DNA from: an uncultured Clostridia bacterium
GTDB lineage: Bacteria > Bacillota > Clostridia > TANB77 > CAG-508
Reading direction: 5' to 3'
NCBI GenBank assembly: GCA_947642355.1
Contig: CANRSD010000007.1
Span: forward strand, 1-53,777
DNA length: 53,777 bases
A model generated the notes under the pieces. That model did no database searches and was not told where the DNA came from. It saw nothing but the letters and a program-made list of their open reading frames with translations. A program made the translations under genes and the position numbers. How positions within the stretch are numbered: position 1 is the stretch's first letter; every line of letters starts with the position of its first letter. This document shows positions 28,514-38,220 of the stretch, piece by piece.

Positions 28514-29330
28514 ATGAAAAGTAAATTGAAAGTTTTAATATTAATGTTATTAATAATTATAGTAATTTCAGGTATTGGATATACTTTGTATAATGCAATA
28601 CATAGTATAAATTATAATAAAAATGCTAAAAATCCTATTGTTACAATGGATATAGAAGGATATGGATCTATAAAAATGGAATTATATCCAGAATATGCTC
28701 CAAATACAGTAGCATATTTTGTAAAATTGGTTCAAAAAGGATATTATAATGGAAAAGTATTTTTTGGAGTAGATGGTAGTAGTGTTCAAGGTGGATTAAT
28801 AGAAAATACAGAAGAAAATGCAGAGGAATCTACAAATACTTCAAAAGTTAAAACAGATACATTAAAAGCAAGTTATATGGATACTTCAATAAAAGAAGAA
28901 AATGATTATGAAATAGCTATAAATGGAGAATTTGCAGATAATGGATTTACAAAAAATACTTTAAGATTTGATGCTGGGATAATTGGTTTATATAGAGACC
29001 AATATACTGGTCAAACAGATTTAAGTAATGAAAGTTATAATTCAGGAAAAGTAAGATTTTTTATAGAAACAGAAAATAATAGTAATTTAAACGGTAGATA
29101 TGCAGCTTTTGGTAAAGTAGTTGACCGGAATGGAAATTATAGAAAAAATTAAGAATTTGCCATTAGAAGAAAATTCATCTAATATAAAATATTTTCAAAC
29201 TTTACCTAAAATAACAAAAGCTACAGTTGAAACATTTGATGTAGATTATGGAACACCACAATATCATGAAGCATTTTATTATAATAAATATATTTCTGAT
29301 TTGATTATGCAACAACAATACTCTAATTAA
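28514..29330 (+). CDS. Membrane-anchored cyclophilin-type peptidyl-prolyl isomerase, read through a CGGA +1 site
   Basis: ATG 28514 follows AAAGGAG. An N-terminal transmembrane helix (about residues 5-25) anchors a cyclophilin-like domain starting IVTMDIEGYGSIKMELYPEY and APNTVAYFVKLVQKGYYNG. Later come LRFDAGIIGLYR and GRYAAFGKVVD. An extra C at 29126 precedes GGA; the frame then reads GMEIIEKIKNLPLEENS and ends at 29330. FGKV.DGM.VV..I is the usual C-terminal cyclophilin motif, so the shift restores it. Recoded length is 271 residues. Probable extracytoplasmic folding factor. It follows radA by 27 bases. Confidence 0.88.
29126..29129 (+). other. CGGA +1 recoding site in the cyclophilin gene
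   Basis: GTT GAC CGG; continuation GAC GGA ATG GAA ATT (D-G-M-E-I). The only site preceded by a codon ending in C. Confidence 0.9.
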
Positions 29331-29379
29331 TATACAAAAGAATAGTATTGAAATATACTTGGAGGAAGGAATTGAGAAG

Positions 29380-31347
29380 ATGAAAGATTCAAATGGAGTT
29401 ACTCTTATTTCATTAATAGGTACAATAGTAATTATAATGTTTCTTATAGGATTAGCTATTACTACAAGTATGAAGTCATTTGATAAGATGAGACTTGAAA
29501 GTTTTAAGTCAGAACTTGAAGAGATTCAAAGAAAAGTAGATGAGATTTCTACTGATTATAATGTAGCGATAAAAACTAATTCAGATTTAACTTATACAAT
29601 GTATTTTAAAGAAAGACATAGTGAAACAGCTCCAAGACTTCTATTAGAATTTGAAGAAGATGAAAAAATTTCAGTACTTATAAAACAATATGAATTAAAG
29701 GATTTATATAAAAATGAATTAAAAGATAAGGAAAGTACATTTTATTTTGATAAAAATGATATAAAAAAATATCTTGGATTAAAAGGATTAGATGAGCCAG
29801 TTATAATTGATTTTACTACAAGAATAGTATATTCAGTAGAAGGATGCAAAGATCCAGATGATAAAAAAATTACTTATCATACATTAGCTGAATGTGCAGG
29901 AGAAAATAAAGTGTATTCATCTAAAGATAAAGCTAGTCTTTCAACATCAGAAAATATTGTTGTAACATATGATGAAAGGCAAATTGAAGATACAAAGTTA
30001 TTTTCAGTTACTCTAACACTTAATAGAAGAGAAGATATTAGTGGGAAAAATTTTAATATAAAAAAAGCATACTATAGTAAAGCTGCAGATGATGAGTGGA
30101 TAGAAGTAGATTCTTTAACAGATTGTAAATATTCTAATAATACAGTAGATTTTATATTGTATGAAGAAGGTTCATATATATTTAAGGTAGAAGATACGTC
30201 AGGAAAAGTGACAATTACTAATCCATTAATTATTGATTTAAATTTTGAATTAAAAAATACAGCAGCTGCTGGTGAAAAAGTAAAAACACCATTTAAATGG
30301 GAAAATGAGATAACTAGAAATATATCAACATCAACTGGAAATGTAGTTGAAGCTGTAGATAAAATTTCAACTGTTTATGCAGTATCAGATGGAATTGGAA
30401 ATACAATTCCAGTGCCAGAAGGATTTTGGTATGTTGGTGGTAATTTAGATAATGGTGTAATTATTTCTGATAATGAAGAAGATAAGTATGATGGAATAAC
30501 AGATAAAACTACTTGGAAATATACTACTAAATTAAAAGGGAATCAGTTTGTTTGGATACCATGTTCAAAAGAGGAATATGTAAAAACAGCTTGGGGAAAA
30601 CAAAATGCAAATTGGGATACTACTATACCTCATTCTGAAATTGCACAAATAGAGAAATATGGAGGATTTTATGTAGCAAGGTATGAAGCGGGATTAGCAG
30701 ATACAATAGAAGAGTATACAACTGCCCAAAAACATACAGGAACAAGTGGTATATATAATGTAGATGGGATACCTCAAAGTAGAGCTGGTCAAATTCCTTG
30801 GATGTTTATTGATTGGAATCATTCAAAACAAAATGCTGAAAGTATGTATAATAATGATTATGTAAATAGTGGATTAATTACTGGTACACAATGGGATGTA
30901 ATATTAAATAAATTTATTGAAAAAGCAGGATTAGAAACTGCAGACTTGACTAATTCATCAAAATGGGGAAATTATAGAAATACATCAATAAGTTATAGAG
31001 GAAGAAAATCTACTGCATATTATTCTTCTAGTGCATGGTATTCGCCTGCATTTGGAGAGGTAATGGAAGGGAAAACTACAGCTTATTCTGGAAATAATGG
31101 AGATTTATTAACTACAGGAGCGAGTCCAGATACAGAAAGATATCATGTGTTTGATATGGCAGGTAATCTTTGGGAATGGACTGAAGAATTATCAACTTAT
31201 GCTACAAGTAATCAATATCGTATATATCGTGGAGGAGGCTATATTGAGGTAGTTGCAACATATTCTGCTAATTACCGTGGTGGTTCTGCGCTTGTGACTT
31301 ATGCAGGACTTCATTTTGGATTTAGAACAGTACTTTATATAAAATAA
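29380..31347 (+). CDS. Prepilin-like protein with C-terminal FGE-sulfatase/C-type-lectin-like domain
   Basis: ATG 29380 follows GGAGGAAGGA; a TTG at 29359 overlaps that RBS. The leader MKDSNG precedes VTLISLIGTIVIIMFLIGLA, a prepilin-type N-terminus. The mature protein has a helical stalk, a beta-rich middle (about residues 175-290) and an FGE/CLec domain: GFWYVGGNLDNGVIISD, NQFVWIPCSKEEY, GGFYVARYEAG, VFDMAGNLWEWTEE and the C-terminal YRGGGYIEVVATY..NYRGGS...FGFRTVLYIK. About 655 residues. Same architecture as the gene at 9279 but without CGG codons. A terminator follows. Likely a surface or pseudopilus-like adhesin; the C-terminal 35-40 residues correspond to the variable part of lectin-fold DGR targets. 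Confidence 0.8.
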   Translation: MKDSNGVTLISLIGTIVIIMFLIGLAITTSMKSFDKMRLESFKSELEEIQRKVDEISTDYNVAIKTNSDLTYTMYFKERHSETAPRLLLEFEEDEKISVLIKQYELKDLYKNELKDKESTFYFDKNDIKKYLGLKGLDEPVIIDFTTRIVYSVEGCKDPDDKKITYHTLAECAGENKVYSSKDKASLSTSENIVVTYDERQIEDTKLFSVTLTLNRREDISGKNFNIKKAYYSKAADDEWIEVDSLTDCKYSNNTVDFILYEEGSYIFKVEDTSGKVTITNPLIIDLNFELKNTAAAGEKVKTPFKWENEITRNISTSTGNVVEAVDKISTVYAVSDGIGNTIPVPEGFWYVGGNLDNGVIISDNEEDKYDGITDKTTWKYTTKLKGNQFVWIPCSKEEYVKTAWGKQNANWDTTIPHSEIAQIEKYGGFYVARYEAGLADTIEEYTTAQKHTGTSGIYNVDGIPQSRAGQIPWMFIDWNHSKQNAESMYNNDYVNSGLITGTQWDVILNKFIEKAGLETADLTNSSKWGNYRNTSISYRGRKSTAYYSSSAWYSPAFGEVMEGKTTAYSGNNGDLLTTGASPDTERYHVFDMAGNLWEWTEELSTYATSNQYRIYRGGGYIEVVATYSANYRGGSALVTYAGLHFGFRTVLYIK

Positions 31348-31349
31348 AT

Positions 31350-31388
31350 AAAAAAAGCTTTGAGAGTAAAATCTTTAAGCTTTTTTTG
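31350..31388 (+). terminator. Terminator after the second prepilin-FGE gene
   Basis: AAAAAAGCTT / AAGCTTTTTT with an A/T-rich loop and a T7 tail. Confidence 0.75.
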
Positions 31389-31496
31389 ACTATAGTAAAT
31401 AGTTATATGTGAGATAAATTTTTTATATCATTATTGTTGTTATTTATATTGACTAATTGCAAAATGAGTGCTAATATATATAAAATTTATATTGTA

Positions 31497-31523
31497 TTGA
31501 CAAACTAATTATAAATATATATT
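31497..31523 (+). promoter_or_regulatory. Probable promoter of the OppA-like gene
   Basis: Consensus TTGACA at 31497-31502 with TATATT at 31518-31523 (15-base spacer); the exact -10 is unclear in this A/T run. Confidence 0.4.
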
Positions 31524-31563
31524 ATAAAAGAAATTATAATTTTTGATAATAGGAGAATATGAT

Positions 31564-33134
31564 TTGAAACAAGGTGTTTTTAAATATATTTTTGCTTTTG
31601 GATTTATAGTTTTATTAATAGTTGCATATGTTATGTTTTATGATAAAGATAATAATACTGTGGAAGTTCAAGATCAAACTTCTACAGTAAATACTTTAAT
31701 TACAGATTTACGTTTGGGTATAGCTGATTTTGATACTATAAATCCATTGATTAGTAAAAATAAAAATGTAAAAGAAATTTCAAAGCTAATTTTTGATTCT
31801 TTAATTACAATTTCAAATGATTATAAATTAGAGTATGTATTAGCATCAGAAATTTCGAAAACTGATAATTTAACATATATTATAAAATTAAAAGAAAATA
31901 TAAAATGGCAAGATGGAAGTGATTTTAATGCACAAGATGTTAAATTTACAATTGATACTATAAAAAATCAAAGTTCAATATATTCATCAAATTTGGAAAA
32001 TGTAGTAGGGCTTGAAATTATTGATAATTATACTATAAAATTAATGCTTTCACGGAGAAATAGAATTTTTTGAGTATAATTTAACTTTTCCAATATTAAG
32101 TAAAAGTTTTTTTGAAAATGAAGATTTTGTAAATACTCCAAAAAACAACAATATAATAGGTACAGGAATGTTTTATATTTTAGAAAAAACTGATAATACA
32201 ATTAAGTTAGCACGAAATGAGAATTATTGGAATGAAAGTAAGAAGCCTTTGTTAACTCAAATAAATATAACATTATATGAAAATATAGGTGAAATGTATA
32301 CAGCATTTAAAACAGGTTATATAGATATAATTGATGTTTGTATTACAAATGTTGAAGATTATATAGGTTCACTTCGGATATCATAAAAAAGAGTATTTGG
32401 ATAGAAATATTACTTTTTTAACTTTTAATACTCAAAATGAGATATTGTCTGATGCAAAAGTAAGGAAAGCTTTAGCTTTAATGATTGATAAAAATAATAT
32501 AGTTGCAGGTATTGGAAATGGATATACAATTTCAAATTTCCCATTTGATCAAGGAAATTGGCTATATAATGAAAAACTTAATACTCAATATAATTCAGAA
32601 GAAGCAAATAGATTACTTATTGAGGCAGGTTGGAACTATATAAATAATACATGGACAAAAGATGGAAAAATTTTAGGATTTGAGATTACAGTAGATAGTA
32701 GCAAACCAGAAAGAGTAATAGTGGCTAATACTATGGCAAATCAATATATGAATCATGGAATTTCTGTTAATGTAAAACAAGTTTCATCATCTAATTATAT
32801 ACAAGCTTTAAATAATAAAAATTATCAGACATTAATTACTGGAATAAAATTAGGATATACTCCCAAATTATCAGTATTTTTTGGAGAAAATAATATTGCT
32901 AATTATAATAATGATAGGGTAATGGAACTTTTAAGGATAATAAAAAGTACTCAAGATTATAGTTCTCAAATAGAAAATTATAATTTAATATATGATGAAT
33001 ATTTAAATGATTTTCCATATTTATTTTTATATAGAGAAACTGATCTAGTAGTTTATAATCAAACTTTATGTGGTAAAATAAATCCTAATTCATTTAGTAT
33101 ATTTTATAATATTGAAAAATGGTATAGACAGTAA
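31564..33134 (+). CDS. Peptide/nickel ABC transporter substrate-binding protein (SBP_bac_5), read through two CGGA +1 sites
   Basis: TTG 31564 lies 8 bases after AGGAG. The N-terminus MKQGVFKYIFAFGFIVLLIVAY is a single membrane anchor with no lipobox. The solute-binding domain shows IADFDTINPLISKNKNV, YIIKLKENIKWQDGSDFNAQDVKFTI and the family's NENYWNESKKPLL segment. Extra C residues at 32053 and 32375 precede GGA; continuations are LMLS-GEIEFFEYNL and YIGSL-GYHKKEYLDR. The C-terminal lobe has ALALMIDKNNI and ANRLLIEAGW. Recoded length is 522 residues, normal for OppA-type proteins. No permease or ATPase genes are adjacent, so it is an orphan binding protein. It sits just upstream of recA. 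Confidence 0.85.
32053..32056 (+). other. CGGA +1 recoding site in the OppA-like gene (first)
   Basis: CTT TCA CGG; continuation TCA GGA GAA ATA GAA (S-G-E-I-E). Confidence 0.85.
32375..32378 (+). other. CGGA +1 recoding site in the OppA-like gene (second)
   Basis: TCA CTT CGG; continuation CTT GGA TAT CAT AAA (L-G-Y-H-K). Confidence 0.85.
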
Positions 33135-33187
33135 TATAAAAAGGAATAAAAAATCAAAAAAGAAAACAAATTTTTTGTAAAAAACTA

Positions 33188-33215
33188 TTGACAAAAGATA
33201 TTTTTAATATATAAT
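33188..33215 (+). promoter_or_regulatory. Promoter of recA
   Basis: TTGACA at 33188-33193, 16-base spacer, TATAAT at 33210-33215. Confidence 0.75.
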
Positions 33216-33220
33216 ATAGA

Positions 33221-33234
33221 CGAACGTAAGTTTA
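33221..33234 (+). promoter_or_regulatory. Putative LexA (SOS) operator at recA
   Basis: CGAAC-GTAA-GTTTA resembles the Gram-positive SOS box (GAAC-N4-GTTC, last base of the core differing). It starts six bases after the -10 box, a position where LexA would block transcription. Confidence 0.55.
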
Positions 33235-33264
33235 GAGAACAAATTTTTATAAAGGAGAAAGAAT

Positions 33265-34329
33265 ATGAGTGATAATACAGAAAAAAGAAAAGCTTTAGAA
33301 GTAGCAATGGGTCAAATAGAAAAACAATTTGGTAAAGGTTCAGTTATGAAGTTAGGAGAATGTCAACAAATGAATGTTGAAGCAATTTCAACTGGTTCTT
33401 TAAGTTTAGATATAGCATTAGGTATTGGAGGAATTCCTAAAGGAAGAATAATAGAAATATTCGGTCCAGAATCTTCTGGAAAAACTACATTAGCATTACA
33501 TGCAATAGCAGAAGCACAAAAAAATGGAGGAGAAGCTGCTTTTATTGATGCAGAACATGCTTTAGATCCAGTGTATGCTAGAAATTTGGGTGTTGATATA
33601 GATAATTTAATAGTAGCTCAACCAGATACTGGTGAACAAGCATTAGAAATAGCAGAAGCGTTAGTAAGAAGTGGAGCAATTGATTTAATTGTAGTAGATT
33701 CAGTTGCAGCACTTGTTCCTAAAGCAGAAATAGATGGAGATATGGGAGATTCTCATATTGGTTTGCAAGCAAGACTTATGTCTCAAGGTTTAAGAAAACT
33801 AGCTGGAACTATAAATAAAACAAATGCAATAATAGTATTTATAAATCAGTTAAGAGAAAAAGTTGGTATTATGTTTGGAAATCCAGAAACAACTCCTGGA
33901 GGTAGAGCTTTAAAATTTTATTCATCAGTTAGAATGGATATAAGAAAAATAGAAAATATAAAAATTAATGGAGAAGTTACAGGTAGTAGAACGAGAGTTA
34001 AAGTTGTAAAAAATAAAGTAGCACCTCCTTTTAGAGAGGCTGAATTTGATATAGTATATGGAAAAGGAATTTCTAAAGAGGGGAATATATTAGATTTAGC
34101 TGTTAATTTAAATATTATTGAAAAAAGTGGTTCATGGTTTAGTTATAATGGAGAAAAAATTGGACAAGGTAGAGAAAATGTAAAAGTATATTTATCTGAA
34201 AATATTAAATTAATGAATGAAATAGAAAAGAAAATAAGAGATAATTTTAATCAAGCATTTGAAAATGCTTTAATAGAAGAAGGAAAAGAAATTCCAGAAA
34301 AAGATGAAGTAGAAGAAAGTGAAGAATAA
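33265..34329 (+). CDS. recA: Recombinase RecA
   Basis: Strand-exchange ATPase and SOS co-protease. The 354-residue protein contains [15 protein letters not shown], the Walker A motif GPESSGKTT, the Walker B segment [19 protein letters not shown], the L1/L2 DNA-binding loops ([38 protein letters not shown]) and an acidic tail. RBS is AAAGGAG. Probably SOS-regulated through the upstream GAAC-N4-GTTT site. recX follows after 3 bases. The gene contains no in-frame CGG, so it is not subject to the +1 shift. Confidence 0.97.
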   Translation: MSDNTEKRKALEVAMGQIEKQFGKGSVMKLGECQQMNVEAISTGSLSLDIALGIGGIPKGRIIEIFGPESSGKTTLALHAIAEAQKNGGEAAFIDAEHALDPVYARNLGVDIDNLIVAQPDTGEQALEIAEALVRSGAIDLIVVDSVAALVPKAEIDGDMGDSHIGLQARLMSQGLRKLAGTINKTNAIIVFINQLREKVGIMFGNPETTPGGRALKFYSSVRMDIRKIENIKINGEVTGSRTRVKVVKNKVAPPFREAEFDIVYGKGISKEGNILDLAVNLNIIEKSGSWFSYNGEKIGQGRENVKVYLSENIKLMNEIEKKIRDNFNQAFENALIEEGKEIPEKDEVEESEE

Positions 34330-34332
34330 TAT

Positions 34333-34794
34333 ATGGAATTTACTAAAAATTTAAAAGAGGCAGAAGAATTTGATAATTTTAAAACTAAAGTTTTGAAATA
34401 TGTTTTATATAAAAAAAGAACAGAAATGGAAGTTAGAGAAAAGTTCAAAGATTATGAAATCAGTAAATTGGAAGATGTAATAGATTTTCTGAAAGAATAT
34501 AAATATATAGATGATATTGATTATATAAAAAGAAGCATTGAAGAATTTAAAACATTGAAAAATTTTTCATTAAAGGAAATTAAATATAAGCTTATTCAAA
34601 AAGGAATAGATAAGAGTTTATTAGATGATTATATTTATTCTCATAATGATGAGTTATTAGATTATGAAATAAAATCTGCTAAAAATATAATTTTGAAGAA
34701 AAATATTAATATGGAAATAGAAGAAATAAAAAGTTTTTTATATAAAAAAGGATATATGAGTGATAGTATAAAAATAGCAATAGAAGAGATATAA
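34333..34794 (+). CDS. recX: Regulatory protein RecX
   Basis: Modulator of RecA filaments, encoded 3 bases after the recA stop. The 153-residue helical protein has RecX-type three-helix repeats (VLKYVLYKKRTEMEVREKFK, VIDFLKEYKYIDDIDYIKR, LKEIKYKLIQKGIDKSLL). The last repeat is IKSFLYKKGYMSDSIKIAIEE. Very Lys/Ile/Glu-rich, as expected from the base composition. Position after recA supports the call. Confidence 0.88.
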   Translation: MEFTKNLKEAEEFDNFKTKVLKYVLYKKRTEMEVREKFKDYEISKLEDVIDFLKEYKYIDDIDYIKRSIEEFKTLKNFSLKEIKYKLIQKGIDKSLLDDYIYSHNDELLDYEIKSAKNIILKKNINMEIEEIKSFLYKKGYMSDSIKIAIEEI

Positions 34795-34947
34795 AAATTA
34801 GATTTTTAAGCTTTTTTTATTGAGATGATATACTTCCAAAAATTATAATTTACAAAATTAAACATGTATGATAAAATTTTTTTATAATTTATATTTATAA
34901 ATAAAATTGATATTTAGGATTTAAAATTTGAAAGGAGATTTTTTTAA

Positions 34948-36726
34948 ATGAAATTTCGTAAAAAATTTTTAGTGATATTAGTAATATTTAGTATGTTTAT
35001 TTCTGTAAGATGTTTTGCTTTTTCAAAAAATGATATTATTACATATAATGGAAAATCTACTACATTTCCAGAAATAGAAGATAGCCATAATTCTGAGGAG
35101 GAGATAAGGTCTTTTAATTCATCTTCAAAACTAAGGTCATCTAAACCTCAAGAAAATATTAGTGATTTAATATCAAAATTTGAAGATGGAGATGCTGCTA
35201 TTGGAATTGATGTTTCAAAATGGCAAGGAGATATAAACTGGACGCAAGTTGCTGAAAGTGGAGTGAAATTTGCAATGATAAGAGCAGGTTATAGAGGGGT
35301 TGAAACAGGAACAATTTATAAAGATGAATACTTTGAAAAGAATATTCAAGGAGCTTTAAATAATGGAATTTATGTAGGAGTATATTTTTATTCAGCAGCA
35401 ATAAATGAGGAAGAGGCTATTCAAGAAGCAGCAGCAGTTTTAGAATTAGTAAATGGATATGATATAAAATATCCAATAGCATATGATTTTGAAGAATATA
35501 CACCTAGAGGAATTAGAACAGATAATTTAACATCTGAGCAAATGAATAAAAATGCACAAGCATTTTTAGGATACATAAAATCAAAAGGATATCAAGGTTG
35601 TTTGTATGGAAGTGCCAGTTATTTAAAAAGTACATGGAAAATGTCTGAATTTTCAGAATATAGTACTTGGGTAGCACATTATTATGTATCAAAACCATCA
35701 TATACAGGTAAATATGATTTATGGCAATATACAGATAATGCTATAGTTCCAGGTATTACAACAGGAGCTGTAGATGTTGATATAGATTATTCTTTTTATT
35801 TTAAATATAATAATATTGATATAACTAATTATATGTTTGATAGTGAATTTTATGCAGACAAATATCCTGATTTAAAATCTGCTTATGGATATAATTCTTC
35901 GTTATTGAAAAATCATTATGAATTATGTGGAAAAAAAGAAGGAAGAATGGCAACACCAGCTTTTGACGTAAGATATTATTTGAATAAATATCCAGATTTA
36001 AGAAATGCATATGGAACAAATTATGAAGGTGCATATGAACATTTTGTAAATATTGGTATAAAAGAAGGAAGAATAGGAAGTAGATATTTTAATGTAAGAT
36101 ATTATTTAAACCAAAATAGAGATTTAAAAAAGGCATTTTATTCTAGTACAACAAGAGCATTAGAACACTTTATAGTATGTGGTATACAAGAAGGTAGAGT
36201 TGCGAGTGATGAATTTAATGTGAATGATTATAGAAATTCTTCTAGTAAATATGTGAAAAAACAATTAGGAGCTTCTAATAAAAAATATATTGCATTAGCA
36301 GATGGTGGAAGTCCAATAAATGATCCAGCGATAAATATAACAAATTATGTATTTGATTATATGTATTATGCAGATAATAATAGTGATTTAAAGGCAGTTT
36401 ATGGGTATGATGAAGGAGCATTAAGATTTCATTATGAGATATTTGGAATAAAAGAAGGTAGAAATGCTTCTAATGTATTTGATCCAAAATATTATTTAGA
36501 GATATATCCAGATTTAAAATCAGCATTTGGAGATAATTATGCTTTAGCTTATAATCATTTTATAAATTATGGAATTTATGAAGGCAGAAAATCTAGTAAT
36601 GAATTTGATGTAATAAGATATATTAATAATTATTCAGATTTAGAAGAAGCATTTGGAACGAATTATTCGAAGGCATTAGAACATTATGTATTATGTGGAA
36701 GAAATGAAAATAGAATAGGTAATTAA
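34948..36726 (+). CDS. Secreted GH25 lysozyme with six C-terminal repeats
   Basis: The signal peptide is MKFRKKFLVILVIFSMFISVRCFA. The GH25 muramidase domain (about residues 80-290) begins IGIDVSKWQGDINW (Asp88) and carries YPIAYDFEEYT (Asp180, Glu182), matching the D...DxE catalytic arrangement. The remaining 300 residues hold six repeats of about 45-50 residues of the form FDxxYYLxxYPDLxxAFGxNYxxALxHYxxxGIxEGR, separated in the middle by a degenerate copy and a short linker (about residues 430-470). Repeats of this type occur in secreted clostridial wall proteins and probably bind the envelope. The RBS GAAAGGAG precedes ATG 34948. Total 592 residues. Role: peptidoglycan remodelling or lysis. 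Confidence 0.88.
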   Translation: MKFRKKFLVILVIFSMFISVRCFAFSKNDIITYNGKSTTFPEIEDSHNSEEEIRSFNSSSKLRSSKPQENISDLISKFEDGDAAIGIDVSKWQGDINWTQVAESGVKFAMIRAGYRGVETGTIYKDEYFEKNIQGALNNGIYVGVYFYSAAINEEEAIQEAAAVLELVNGYDIKYPIAYDFEEYTPRGIRTDNLTSEQMNKNAQAFLGYIKSKGYQGCLYGSASYLKSTWKMSEFSEYSTWVAHYYVSKPSYTGKYDLWQYTDNAIVPGITTGAVDVDIDYSFYFKYNNIDITNYMFDSEFYADKYPDLKSAYGYNSSLLKNHYELCGKKEGRMATPAFDVRYYLNKYPDLRNAYGTNYEGAYEHFVNIGIKEGRIGSRYFNVRYYLNQNRDLKKAFYSSTTRALEHFIVCGIQEGRVASDEFNVNDYRNSSSKYVKKQLGASNKKYIALADGGSPINDPAINITNYVFDYMYYADNNSDLKAVYGYDEGALRFHYEIFGIKEGRNASNVFDPKYYLEIYPDLKSAFGDNYALAYNHFINYGIYEGRKSSNEFDVIRYINNYSDLEEAFGTNYSKALEHYVLCGRNENRIGN

Positions 36727-36733
36727 TTATAAT

Positions 36734-36773
36734 AAAAACCTTTAAAACTTTTAAGTTTTAGAGGTTTTTTTAT
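36734..36773 (+). terminator. Terminator after the GH25 gene
   Basis: AAACCTTTAAAACTT pairs with AAGTTTTAGAGGTTT (one G-U), followed by T7. Confidence 0.8.
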
Positions 36774-36812
36774 ATAGTATAAAAACTTTTTCATTTTTTT
36801 GTGAAAAATTTG

Positions 36813-36841
36813 TTGTTAATGTACATTGGTTATGATATAAT
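36813..36841 (+). promoter_or_regulatory. Promoter of the TPR gene
   Basis: TTGTTA at 36813-36818, 17-base spacer, TATAAT at 36836-36841. Confidence 0.55.
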
Positions 36842-36879
36842 TGCAAACAAATTAGGATGTTGAATTGGGGGAGAAAAAA

Positions 36880-38142
36880 TTGCTAGAAGAAATATTATTT
36901 TTGTTAGTATCATTTTCTTTATTTATAATAATATTTTCAAAAATAATTAGACATAATGATTCTAATTATATAGCATTATTAGTGCTTGAAGCGATTGGAA
37001 TAGCAATATGTTTTTTTGAGATTAGATTAAGAATTTCTGCAAATCTATTCTTTAAATTAATATGTTATATATTTAGTATAATATTACCATTATTAGTTAT
37101 TATACTTGAAATAAAAGAAATAATGTTTTCAGAAATATTTGCAGTTGTATTTTCAAAATTTTTTATGTTTATTGGTGATACTAAAAAAGCTAAAATGATA
37201 CTTGTAAAATTTGTTTCAAAATATAAAGATAATTATAGAGGACATAGATATTTAGCTGAAATATATGAAAAAGAAGGTGGAATGCGAAAAGCGATAGATG
37301 AATATGTAATGGCATTAGATATAAGGAACAATGATTATGATTCATATTTCAAAATTGCTAGCCTTTTAAAAGAATTAGATAAAAAAGATGAATCAATTGA
37401 AATGTTGCAAAATTTAGTAAGAGTAAAACCAGATTGTATAGAAGGTTCAAAACTTTTAGGAGAACTTTTGTGTGAACAAGAAAGATTTAAAGAAGCAGCA
37501 AATGTTTATCAAGATGCATTAAGATATAACTCAGCAGATTTTGATTTATATTATAGTTTAGGTATAGTTTTTACAAGACTTAATGATTTTGGAACAGCAA
37601 AAGAAATGTATCAAAAAGCATCAGAGTTAAATCATAAGTTATATGGAGCTTATTATAATTTGGGACAAATTTGTTTTATAGAAAAAGATATAGATTCAGC
37701 TGAGAAATATTTTGAAAAGAGTTTATATGATGAATCATTAGAAGCAAGTTCATATTATCAATTAGCTAAAATTTATGTATTAAAAGGTGCAAGAGAAAAA
37801 GCTATAAACTTTATAAATAAAGCAATTGAAATAGATCCTAAACTTTTAAAAAAAGCAGGAAAAGAAAAGATATTTGAAGAAATAAAACAATATTTTACAG
37901 TTTCTGTTAAAATGAATGAAAAAGAAAATAAGAAAGAGACTAATAAACAAAAAGAAGAATTAAATGCTCAAAAATATCTTGAAGAAACAACAGAACTTGT
38001 TCAAAGCATTAATGATAATACTATTAAACAAAGAGTTTCAGAAAGGGTGTCTAGTATTATAAATCAAGAGAAATTAAAAAAGATATTTGAAGAAGCTGAA
38101 AGAGAAGAAAAAGATAAAGAAGATATACAAAAAAATTTTTAA
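36880..38142 (+). CDS. Membrane protein with tetratricopeptide repeats
   Basis: TTG 36880 lies 7 bases after GGGGGAG; TTG 36865 would start inside that RBS. The 420-residue protein has three or so N-terminal hydrophobic helices (about residues 1-95), then at least six TPR units (about 105-320), e.g. YRGHRYLAEIYEKEGGMRKA, DYDSYFKIASLLKELDKKDE, FDLYYSLGIVFTRLNDFGTA, YGAYYNLGQICFIEKDIDSA. The C-terminus is a charged coiled coil. It is probably a membrane-tethered protein-interaction scaffold; no enzymatic motif. It precedes dpaA with its own promoter. Confidence 0.75.
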   Translation: MLEEILFLLVSFSLFIIIFSKIIRHNDSNYIALLVLEAIGIAICFFEIRLRISANLFFKLICYIFSIILPLLVIILEIKEIMFSEIFAVVFSKFFMFIGDTKKAKMILVKFVSKYKDNYRGHRYLAEIYEKEGGMRKAIDEYVMALDIRNNDYDSYFKIASLLKELDKKDESIEMLQNLVRVKPDCIEGSKLLGELLCEQERFKEAANVYQDALRYNSADFDLYYSLGIVFTRLNDFGTAKEMYQKASELNHKLYGAYYNLGQICFIEKDIDSAEKYFEKSLYDESLEASSYYQLAKIYVLKGAREKAINFINKAIEIDPKLLKKAGKEKIFEEIKQYFTVSVKMNEKENKKETNKQKEELNAQKYLEETTELVQSINDNTIKQRVSERVSSIINQEKLKKIFEEAEREEKDKEDIQKNF

Positions 38143-38220
38143 AAAATACATAAATTAAGAAAATAATACGTAAGATTAAATTAGAAAATAAAGTTTTCTA
38201 TATTGAAAGGAGAATATATT